Positions 27,273 to 39,200 of a stretch of DNA of 64,000 nucleotides are shown here, in pieces. A model generated the notes under the pieces. That model did not search any database. It saw only the letters and a program-made list of their open reading frames with translations, and had not been told where the DNA came from. Source of the stretch: Salvelinus alpinus. Its lineage: Eukaryota; Chordata; Actinopteri; Salmoniformes; Salmonidae. The stretch covers positions 77,516,902-77,580,901 of the forward strand of contig NC_092091.1 of NCBI RefSeq assembly GCF_045679555.1. The letters are read 5' to 3'. The stretch's first letter is position 1. Each line of letters begins with the position of its first letter. Both the position numbers and the translations under genes were made by a program.

Positions 27273-30200
27273 TGTCCATTGGAACACATTTCACTTCTAA
27301 TGATGCAATCTGATGTAGTTATCAGGATAACTGTTTATATAGTAATTGTTAGGATAACTGGGAATTATAGTAATTAGCAGGATAACTGTGTGTTATATTA
27401 ATTATCAGGATAACTGTGTGTTATAGTAATTATCAGGATAACTGTGTGTTATAGTAATTATCAGGATAACTGTGTATTATAATAATTATCAGGATAACTG
27501 TGTATTATAGTAATTATCAGGATAACTGTGTATTATAGTAATTATCAGGATAACTGTGTATTACAATAATTATCAGGATAACTGTGTATTATAGTAATTA
27601 TCAGGATAACTGAGTATTATAGTAATTATCAGGATAACTGTGTATTATAGTAATTATCAGGATAACTGTGTATTATAGTAATTATCAGGATAACTGTGTA
27701 TTATAATAATTATCAGGATAACTGTGTATTATAGTAATTATCAGGATAACTGTGTATTATAGTAATTATCAGGATAACTGTGTATTATAATAATTATCAG
27801 GATAACTGTGTATTATAGTAATTATCAGGATAACTGTGTATTATAGTAATTATCAGGATAACTGTGTATTATAGTACTTATCAGGATAACTCTGTATTAT
27901 AGTAATTATCAGGATAACTGTGTATTATAATAATTATCAGGATAACTGTGTATTATAGTAATTATCAGGATAACTGTTTATTATAGTAATGTGTAGGATA
28001 ACTGTTTATTATAGTAATTATCAGGATAACTGTGTATTATAGTAATTATCAGGATAACTGTTTATTATAGTAATTATCAGGATAACTGTGTATTATAGTA
28101 ATTATCAGGATAACTGTTTATTATAGTAATTATCAGGATAACTGTTTATTATAGTAATTATCAGGATAACTGTGTATTATAGTAATTATCAGGATAACTG
28201 TTTATTATAGTAATTATCAGGATAACTGTTTATATAGTGTTTACTGACATTACAAGGTATAGTAATAGATTAAATTGGAAAATGCATTTTGAAAATGAAA
28301 ATTTTATTTAAACTGTATGCTGTTTCCAGTCAGATAATGGTGGAACTCAGTTTCCCCTAATTTCTATCAAACTAATACTCTATTTGTGTTCACCGCAGAG
28401 GTTGGATACAAAATTATTTTCCAAGCGTTTCTTTCTGAGCAGAACCACAATTTTTTCGTTCCGTTCCACTGTTCTGACCAGCATAATAATGTTCTGAACA
28501 GGTCTGACTGAGAAAAAAGTACCCGTTTATATTGTTCCTTCTGTTCCTTTGTTAACTTGTGAAGTCGACATAGTTTTTACATTTAGCTCATTCAATACTC
28601 CACCAATCAGTGCTGAGAGAGCACCTTTGTATGGACCGGGAAAGCTAGTTGTTTACATCCTTGAATGACAGACAAGTGTGACGTACATTTTGCAGGATTG
28701 GGAGAGAGTGAGAGAGAGGGGTCCTGCCTTGAAGTGCTCGGTATCATGATATGACATGCATTATAATGTGTTCAGGATATTAGTAGTAGGCCTATCATTA
28801 CTTCACTGAATTACATCATTCTATGCTAGCTAGATACAGAGCCTTCAGAAAGTATTCATAACCTTTGACTTATACCCCATTTTGTTGTTAAAGCCTGAAT
28901 TCAAAATGTATTACATTTATTTTTGTTCTCACTCATCTGCACAAAATACCCATAATGACAAAGTGAAAAAAAATATATATTTTTTGTAAATGTATTGAAA
29001 ATTAAATACAGAAATAACTAACACATTTACATAGGTATTCAGACCATTTACGTGAAGCACGTTTGGCAGAGATTACAGCCTCGAGTCTTCTTGGGTATGA
29101 TGCTACAAGCTTGGCACACCTGTATTTGGGGAGTTTGTTCCATTCTTCTCTGCATATCCTCTCAAGCTCTGTCAGGTTGGAGGTGGAGCGTCACTGCACA
29201 GCTATTTTCAGGTGTCTCCAGAGATGTTCGATTGGGTACAAGTTCGGGCTCTGGCTGGGCCACTCAAGGACATTCAGAGACTTGTCCCGAAGCCATCCTG
29301 CATTGTCTTGGCTGTGTGCTTAGGGTTGTTGTCCTGTTGGAAGGTGAATCTTCACCAAAGTCTGATGTCCTGAGTGCTCTGGAGTAGGTTTTCATCAAGA
29401 ATTTCTCTGTTCTTTGCTCCGTTCATCTTTCCCTTGATCCTGACTAGTCTCTCAGTCCCTGCCGCTGAAAAACATCCCCACAGCACGATGCTCCCACCAC
29501 CATGCTTCACCGTAGGAATGGTGCCAGGTTTCCTCCAGACGCGACGCTTGGCATTCCGGCCAAAGAGTTCAATCTTGGTTTCATCAGACCAGAGAATCTT
29601 GTTTTTTCATGGTCTGAGAGCCCTTTTGGCAAACTCCAAGTGGGCTGTCATGTGCCCTTTACGGAGGAGTGGCTTCCGTCTGGCCACTCTACCATAATAG
29701 CCTGATTGGTGGAGTGCTACAGAGATGGTTGTCCTTCTGGAAGTTTCTCCCATCTCCACAGAGTAACCCTGGAGCTCTGTCAGAGTGACCATCTGGTTCT
29801 TGGTCACCTTCCTGACCAAGGCCCTTCTCCCCCGATTGCTCAGTTTGGCCCGGCCAACTCTAGGAAGAGTCTTGGTGGTTCCAAACTTCTTCCATTTAAG
29901 AATGATGTAGGCCACTGTGTTCTTTGGGACCTTCAATTGTGCAGAAATGTTTTGGTACCCTTCCCCAGATCTGTCCCTTGACACAATCCTGTCTCGGAGC
30001 TCTACGGACAATTCCTTTGGTTTTGGCGCTGACATGCACTGTCAACTGTGGGACCTTATATAGACATGTGTGCCTTTCCAAATCATGTCCAATCAATTGA
30101 GTTTACCACAGGTGGACTCCAATCAAGTTGTAGAAACATCAAGGATGATCAATGGAAACAGGATGCACCTGAGCTCAATTACGAGTCTCATAGCAAAGGG

Positions 30201-33200
30201 TCTGAATACTTACGTAAATAAGATTCATTTTTTATTTCTTATAAATTTGCTAACATTTCAAATTTTTCACTTTGTCATTTCTAATTTTTCACTTTGTCAT
30301 TATGTAGATTGATTGATGAGAAAAAAAAGTATTTCATCAATTCAAGGCGTCTGAATACTTTCCGAATGCACTGTACATAAGGGTGTGAATTTAAGTCAAT
30401 ACTTTGTTGAGGCACCTCTCTAGAGCTTTCCACACCTGGATTGTGCAACTTTTCCAATTATCCTTTTCAAAATTCTTCAAACTCTGTCAAATTGGTTATT
30501 GATCATTGTTAGACCATTTTCAGGTCTTGCCATAGATTTAAGTCAAAACTAACTCGTCCACTCAGGAAAATTCACTGTCTTCTTGGTAAGCCACTCCAGT
30601 GTAGATTTGGCCTTGTGTTTTAGGTTATTGTCCTGCTGAAAAGTGAATTAATCTCCCAGTGACTGGTGGAAAGCAGACTGAACCAGGTTTAGGTTTCTTT
30701 TTGATCTTGAAAAACTCCCCAGTCCTTAATGATTGCAAGCATACCCATAACATGATGCAGCCACCACTATGCTTGAAAATATGGAGAGTGGCATATTTAT
30801 GCCCCAAACATCAAATCAAATCAAATCAAATTTTATTAGTCACATACACATGGTTAGCAGATGTTAATGCGAGTGTAGCGAAATGCTTGTGCTTCTAGTT
30901 CCGACAATGCAGTAATAACCAACAAGTAATCTAACCTAACAATTCCACAACTACTACCTTATACACACACACAAGTGTAAAGGGATAAAGAATATGTACA
31001 TAAAGATATATGAATGAGTGGTGGTACAGAACGGCATGGCAAGATGCAGTAGATGGTATAGAGTACGGTATATACATATGAGATGAGTACTGTAGGGTAT
31101 GTAAACATAAAGTGGCATAGTTTAAAGTGGCTAGTGGTACATGTATTACATAAAGATGGCAAGATGCAGTAGATGATATAGAGTACAGTATATACATATG
31201 AGATGGGTAATGTAGGGTATGTAAACATTATATTAAGTGGCATTGTTTAAAGTGGCTAGTGGTACATTTTTACATAATTTCCATCAATTCCCATTTTTAA
31301 AGTGGCTGGAGTTGAGTCAGTATGTTGGCAGCGGCCGCTAAATGTTAGTGGTGGCTGTTTAACAGTCTGATGGCCTTGAGATAGAAGCTGTTTTTCAGTC
31401 TCTCGGTCCCTGCTTTGATGCACCTGTACTGACCTCGCCTTCTGGATGATAGCGGTGTGAACAGGCAGTGGCTTGGGTGGTTGTTGTCCTTGATGATCTT
31501 TATGGCCTTCCTGTGACATCGGGTGGTGTAGGTGTCCTGGAGGGCAGGTAGTTTGCCCCCGGTGATGCGTTGTGCAGACCTCACTACCCTCTGGAGAGCC
31601 TTACGGTTGTGGGCGGAGCAGTTGCCGTACCAGGCGGTGATACAGCCCGACAGGATGCTCTCGATTGTGCATCTGTAGAAGTTTGTGAGTGCTTTTGGTG
31701 ACAAGCCGAATTTCTTCAGCCTCCTGAGGTTGAAGAGGCGCTGCTGCGCCTTCTTCACAACGCTGTCTGTGTGGGTGGACCAATTCAGTTTGTCCGTGAT
31801 GTGTACACCGAGGAACTTAAAACTTTCCACTTTCTCCACTACTGACCCGTCGATGTGGATAGGGGGGTGCTCCCTCTGCTGTTTCCTGAAGTCCACAATC
31901 ATCTCCTTTGTTTTGTTGACGTTGAGTGTGAGGTTATTTTCCTGACACCACACTCCGAGGGCCCTCACCTCCTCCCTGTAGGCCGTCTCGTCGTTGTTGG
32001 TAATCAAGCCTATCACTGTAGTGTCATCCGCAAACTTGATGATTGAGTTGGAGGCGTGCATGGCCACGCAGTCGTGGGTGAACAGGGAGTACAGGAGAGG
32101 GCTCAGAACGCACCCTTGTGGGGCCCCAGTGTTGAGGATCGATAACACTTTGTATTCAGGACCAAAAGTGAATTGCTTTGCCACATTTTTGGCAGTATTA
32201 CTTTATTTATTTTGTTGCAAGTAGAATGCATGTTTTGGAATATTTTTTATTTTGCAAAGGCTTCCTTCTTTTCACTCTGTCAATAAGGTTAGTATTGAGG
32301 AGTAACTACAATGTTTATGCATCCTCAGTTTTCTCCTATCACAGCCATTAAACTCTGTAACTGTTTTAAAGTCACCATTTGCATCATGGTGAAATCCCTG
32401 AGCAGTGTTCTTCCTCTCTGGCAACTGAATTAGGAAAGATACCTGTAGCTTTGTTGTGACTGGGTGTATTGATACACCATCCAAAGTGTAATTAATAACT
32501 TCACCATTCTCGTAGGGATATTCAATGTTTGTATTTTTGTTTTTACCCACATACCAATAGGCATTGGAAAACCTCCTTGTTCTTTGTGGTTGAGTCTGTT
32601 TTTGAAATGCACTGCTCGACTGAGGACCTAACAGATAATTATATATGTGGGGTACAGAGATTAGGTAGTCATTAAAAAATAATGTTCAACACTATTGTAC
32701 ACAGAGTGAGTCCATGTAACTTATTATGTGACTTGTTAAGCACGTTTCTACTCCTGAACTTATTTAGGCTTGCCATAACTAATGAAGTGGTTCAATACTT
32801 ATTGACTCAAAGACATTTCAACTTTAAATGTTTAATTAATTTGTAAAAATGTCTAAAAACAAATTGCACTTTGACATTTTAAATGCAGGCTGTAGCACAA
32901 CAAAATGCATAAAAAGTCAATGGGGTGAATACTTTTTGAAGGCCCTGTACCTAGCTACGTAGGAGCAAATAATAATGGAGGAACTTTGAATGTCCCAGGA
33001 GTTGGCTCAACGCTGAGGCTAGCTCAACGCCCTGGACCAGAGCTAGCTAACAAGCTTGTGTGTGCAGCCACACCAGAATTCAAAATAAGTCTTACCTTTT
33101 TGTTAAATCCAATGTGAAACGTGATAACTAAAGTATCCTTAACTAGCCTAGAAAACTATCTGGCAGGCAGACACTGGAAGGAGAAGTTCCTGTGTGACAG

Positions 33201-36200
33201 AGTAAGTGCTTTTCATAGGCACTTTGATGGAATTTTCCCCCAAAATGTAAAATAATGTTATTAATTAAGCAATTCCCATGCTTTTGAAATAATGGTTCTG
33301 TTCCGGAACAGTAGAAATCACCTTCGTTCCCGATTTTGTTTACGTTCCTCAAAAATGTTTTTGTTCCAAAATTTCTCAAACACTAAAGCTGCAGTAAAAA
33401 TATTCTCTGTTCACAGTGTCCATGTGCATAAAACAGACTTTCCTACACCTAGCTGTGAGTCCACTAGAACACTGGAGAGTGACGGAGAACTAATGTGCTT
33501 CTAATTATTATTTGTTCTTCATCTGATTTTTTTGTTGTTGTTGTTTATTACCTTACAATACACAGTTGAGTCACAGTTCAATGTTTTATAAAATAGTTGC
33601 ATTGAAATAACAGTAAACACATTCGTGAGCATCTTTCTATGTTCACAGCAACAATATGAAGCATCTCCAGCTATGTTCAGCTAGTCATAGTGACCACAGT
33701 GACCAGTCAGTGAATTTGAGCGTAGACCCAAGTGATGGAGACCAAAGCAAGGATGAAAGGTAAACCAGTACAACCTATGCAGAGTAGTATAGCTGTATGA
33801 CATGTGTATTATGTACTGTATATGTTTATTGTATGTTCAAGTGAATTGTGTGACGGTCTTTTGTTGCTTTCAGGGTTCATCTGGAGAGACCAGTGTCACC
33901 AATCCCCAGTTATCTATCAATAAAGAGTGACAAATCATTGATGATCCCTCTTGGATTCAAGGACGGAGAATTAGCTAAAATAGAGGGGTGAGATAATACT
34001 TTTTATTTATGGGCATTTTATCCAATTTGATGTCACTAATTAATGATTTTACTTTACTAAGATAATTGGTTATGTGCAGTAGAATATAGCAGCGTAACCA
34101 ATTATATTGTTATTATACTATTCAGGTCTATAGAAAAGTGTTTTGTTCATTGTGTGTCCGCCACAAGAAGTCCCCATTCGCCTTGTTATGACAGTCCCCC
34201 CAGGATTTCACAGTTTGTTTTGTCATAGTTGCAGGCCAAAATGCTTGATTCTGCTTTGGCAATAATGACATCATTTGCAATGATTTTGTGCAATTTGTCA
34301 CAAAAATGTGCTGACAAGGGAAAATGTTTGTTGACGTGTTTTTTGATTTAAAACCTCTACGGGATCGGTGTCCCCCATGTGGGACGGTTGAGCTAACATA
34401 GGCTAATGTGATTAGCATAAGGTTGCAAGTTAAAAAAAATCCCAGGACATTAACAATTCTTGTTAATCGAACTGCACTACACTGTCCAATGAAGGTAAAC
34501 AAATTGTTGCTTACTGGAAAATACTTTTTCAAACACACACAGTCACGTTGTACAGTGCCATTATGCCTATTAGCAGGGCTATATTTTGGCCTTTATGGGC
34601 GGCGCACAATTGGCCCAGCGTTTCTCTCCCTAAATGTTTTGGCCTTTACGGATATTTTTTGGGCCTTTTTTCAGATTACAATAGCTCACTTTTGTTTTTT
34701 TGAAAACAAAATTACCTCCAAAATATCGTTATATATTATCAAGTTGATGGCACAGTCATATAGCCCGGCACCTACATAAAGCTGAGTGACTCACTCATTC
34801 ATGGCTTTGGATCAAAATAAGTACCAACATTCTTTCTGATAGTCTTTAATAAATAAATGTTTTGGTCATCCTGACGTGGACACCATGTACAGTATTATAA
34901 TAGCCCATTATGGGCTATTAGCAGGACAGTATAGCTTTACCAACACCTCTCTGTATTTTGATACTCTGTGGATGGGGGCTCCCGAGTGGATGGGGGCTCC
35001 CGCAGTGCAAAATGCGTTGCTACAGATGCAGGGTCGATACCCATGCTGAACGCCACCGGGAGACCCATGAGGCGACTTTTGGTTTTAATTTAGAATCCTC
35101 AAATCCTCTATATGTAATTATTGGCGGAGAGTCACGTCATATTTTTCCGATATACTGTAGGCCTACCGTAGGCGACATGAGTCTCACTAGTGTTGAGTAA
35201 TGTGCTGTTAAAAGTGGTGTAGGTCTTATTTTTTTAAAGAGCATATTGAAGTTAGGCCAAATGCTTGCTGGCTTCCCTTGCATTCAACGCTACAGGTGGC
35301 AACAATGTCATACTCTTTTTGACCAGACAGAATCAGATAAATTGGCAACACATACAGAGACAGAGGGGCGCTGTTTTGCTCACTCAGATGCTTTCTCCTG
35401 TGACATACATTCAGCCTCTTGCTAATTTTAAGGAAAATTATGAATCACAGAGAGACGAAAGATACATTATTTGATGTATTTAAATTTAGTTTTGGTATAT
35501 TTTTGGGGGAAGCATCCATAAATACACACCACTGCATCACACACACACACACACACACTAAGAGGAGCGCAGGATCAAGCCGCTGTGCAGTGACCATGGA
35601 GAAGTTGTGTGCTTGAGCAAGGGCACAACAGTAGGAGATAGTAGTTAGGATCCAACAGCAACCAGATCAACTGTGAAGAAAACTTTCTTTGTTTACAGGA
35701 ACAATTTGAATCATCTCCAGCTACGTACAGCTAGTCATATGTCTACGAGTGACCAGAGTGACCAGTCATTGAATTTAAGCAGAGACCCAAGTGATGATGG
35801 AGACCAAACCAGGGATGGAAGGTAAACCAACAACACATGCATTATTACATGTAGTTGTATGACATACACTACATCACCAAAAGTACGTGGACACCTGCTT
35901 GTCGAACATCTCATTCCAAAATCTTGGGCATTAATATGGAGTTTGTCCCCCTTTGCTGCTATAAGAGCCTCCACTCTTCTGTGAAGGCTTTCTACTAGAT
36001 GTTGAAACATTGCTGTTGGAACTTGCTTCCATTCAGCCACAAGAGCATTGGTGAGGTCGGGCGCTGATGTTGGACAATTAGGCCTGGCTCGCAGTCAGTG
36101 TTCCATCTCAAAGGTGTTCGATGGGGTTGAGATCAGGGCTCTGTGCAGGCCAGTCAAGTTCTTCCACACCAATCTCGACAAACCATTTCTGTATGGACCT

Positions 36201-39200
36201 CGCTTTGTGCATGGGGGCATTATCATGCTGAAACAGGAAAGGGCCTTCTCCAAACTGATGCCACAAAGTTGGAAGCACAGAATCTTCTAGAAAAAGGGGG
36301 TAAAAGTACGGACGGCGGGCCGTGTCCGGCCCGTGAGACATTTTTTAAATGTATTAAATATGATTATATTTGAGTTACGATTTTTGGCTTAAAATGACTC
36401 ATTCCATGATATACAAACAACCTCCAATAGATGCAGCTGTAGCCTGGCAGTGCACTCTGTATTTGGACCTACAGTCAGATTCAGAATGCCATCATAGTAG
36501 GCTGGACAATAGAACAAGTCAAAATTCACCCAAGGCTGAAAAACGGCAAAATAACGTAGGCTGAAATGGAAGGGTAGCGCGAGGTCATTGCAAATGAATT
36601 GAAACTAACATTTGCAGAGCCTCTTCTGACTGGTGTGATCCCAGCTAGCAATGTGGAATCAGCTAGGAATCGGGTGTCGTACTCGACCCGGAATCAAAAT
36701 GAATGACTGCCCAGAATCGGCCCAAGTGCATCGGGCCAATTCCTTCTTCCGTTATTCAGACGACTTTGCCGGCATCTTACCAGAATCCCCCCAGAAGCGA
36801 CCAGATTAACATTTTTATAAAGGTATACAAAATTACCCAATTTAGTCATTTTAAATATGACTATTATACATTTTATACATATAAATTATACCCATCCACA
36901 AAAAAGCTATTTGTGTCGGAGGAAACACCATACACCTGATGACCGTGTCAGCGTCTAGCCCGCCACAGGAGTCACTACAGTGCGATAGGACAAGGACTTC
37001 CCGGCCGGCCAAACCCTCCCCTAACTCGGACGATGCTGGGTCAATTGTGCGTCGCCTCATGGGTCTCTCGGTCGCAGCCGGCACGGGTCTATAGAAACGC
37101 AGTTTGGACTGTGATGCAGTGTTTTAAACCACTGCGCCACTCGGAAGGTTCCAGCCACAAAGTTTTTAATGCTTGTCAATTGCCTTGCACAAAGTATCAA
37201 AATAATATAATACTACACAGGACTCTTAAAGAATTTCATTTAAATGTTAATTGTATTTTTTCGATCACAGAAACAATTAGGAAAATATGGAATAAATAAA
37301 TAAATAATGAAATGTTAATTATATAAAGCAGCCCGTGTTATCCAAGTAATAGCCCCAAGTAATACATTTGGGCCAGATAACTCTCACCGGAATTGGCCCA
37401 GGCCCCAAGTGATACATTTGGGCCAGATAACTCTCACCGGAATTGGCCCAGGCCCCAAGTGATACATTTGGGCCAGATAACTCACACCGGAATCGGCCCG
37501 AGCTCAATCCCCGCATACAAGCCATAAGTAATACTACCGAAGGCGGCCCAGACTCGGCCCACATGATGTCGGCCGAGTCTGACTCTCAGCCGATTGCCCC
37601 GACTCTCAGCCGGAATCGGCCCAGATCTGCTGTGCTAGCTGGGATGCTTAGAATTGCATTTAGCCTAGATGGCACAAGAAAACGTAGCCCTTTTTATTTT
37701 ACCACTACAATCTGTTAGGACGAAACTGAAAGAAAACAACTTGTGTAGAAAGTTAACATCCGCACCTCGATGGTGTCAACTGTGTTTATGCCTGCGTAAT
37801 GAGGAAGTAGGGAAAAAATGAAAACTTCTGACTATTTATTTTCTAGTGATCGATGACAACTGAGCTCGCTGCACAGACTTACATAATTACAAAGAGGAGA
37901 TTCTCCTGATTAAAATGGTGTCCGACTTGAAAAAAACTAAATATACACGGTGAGATATTTGGCGAAATAGACCGGCATGCCTCTCCATAGGAAAACAATG
38001 GGCGGAGCTCAGGGTTCCAAGGGCAAAATGTATTTTGGGGCTAGCATTTGACGACAACCGAGCTCGCTGCCCAGACTTACATCATTACAAAGAGGAGATT
38101 CTCCTGATTAAAATGGTGTCGGACTTGATTTTTTTTTAAATATACACATTCTGAGATTTTTGGCAAAATAGACATACATACCCGTATTTCCCCAAAACAA
38201 TGGCAGTCTGAAAGTTGACCATTTATGTATTACCATTTATCTACTACCATTTATCTACTACCATTTGCCTTTTTGTGTTTAACATTTTGTGGTTTGCAAT
38301 CTAGCAGTTAAGAGCATTAGGCAGTAACCGAAAGGTGGCTAGTTAGAATCCCCGAACGGACTAGGTGAAAATCTGTCGATGTACCCTTGAGCAAGGCACT
38401 TAACCTTAGTCGCTTTGGATAAGAGCGTCTGCTAAATGACTAACTGTAAATGTAAACTAGGCCTCTATGTGAAAGCGTGGCAATGTTTTATTAACTTTTC
38501 ATTACTCCTCTGATGACATGGCAGGCAGGTTGGCAAACAGACTCTAATGGCAGGCAGGCAGCACAGTCATGAATACGAACTGCTCAGCAAGCAAAGGCTC
38601 TTTTGAGAGCTACCAGTTTTACAATTTAAAAAAATCAAATTTTTATTGTCTGTGTCCAGTGTCTGTGTTTATATGTTAAGGGGGTGTTACTTTTGCAAAT
38701 AATGTCACCCATCTAAATAAATAGTTTTAAGTGTTCTAGGCTACCCTAGGGTTAGGGTTTAGGGTTAAGGCTAAAATAGGTTATACCTAGGGTTAGGGTT
38801 AAGCCTAAAATAGGTTATACCTAGGGTTAGGGTTAAGGCTAAAATAGGTTATACCTAGGGTTAAGGTTTTTAAGGCAAAAAACAGTATGGGTTTATAGCT
38901 CTCTTGATCTTCCCTGTGGCCTTCTGTGGGTACTACATAACTCATTCATAACACTTGCTAGGCTCATAAACTTAGGACAGAGTCATGCGTTTTGTTTAGG
39001 CAAACACCATTTTCTGAAAGAAAATAAGGTTAACCATGACCAGGAAATGTTTATCGTTTGATGGCTATGCGCCAGCCATCATTAGCACAGGGCGGCAGGG
39101 TAGCCTAGTGGTTAGAGCGTTGGACTAGTAACCGAAAGGTTGCAAGTTCAAATCCCCGAGCTGACAAGGTACAAATCTGTAGTTCTGCCCCTGAACAGGC

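Larger units (their letters stand above)
36640..37643. mobile_element. Element with CCCAGCTAGCA / TGCTAGCTGGG inverted ends
   Basis: Left CCCAGCTAGCA at 36640 and right TGCTAGCTGGG ending 37643 are perfect inverse complements. The interior has many CCGGAATCGGCCC-type motifs and a 50-bp tandem repeat, plus a SINE. No transposase. Superfamily unknown. Confidence 0.65.

Noticed and set aside
38739-38880. A chromosome end
   Set aside because: The TTAGGG motifs are few, degenerate and embedded in a transposon within a gene intron.
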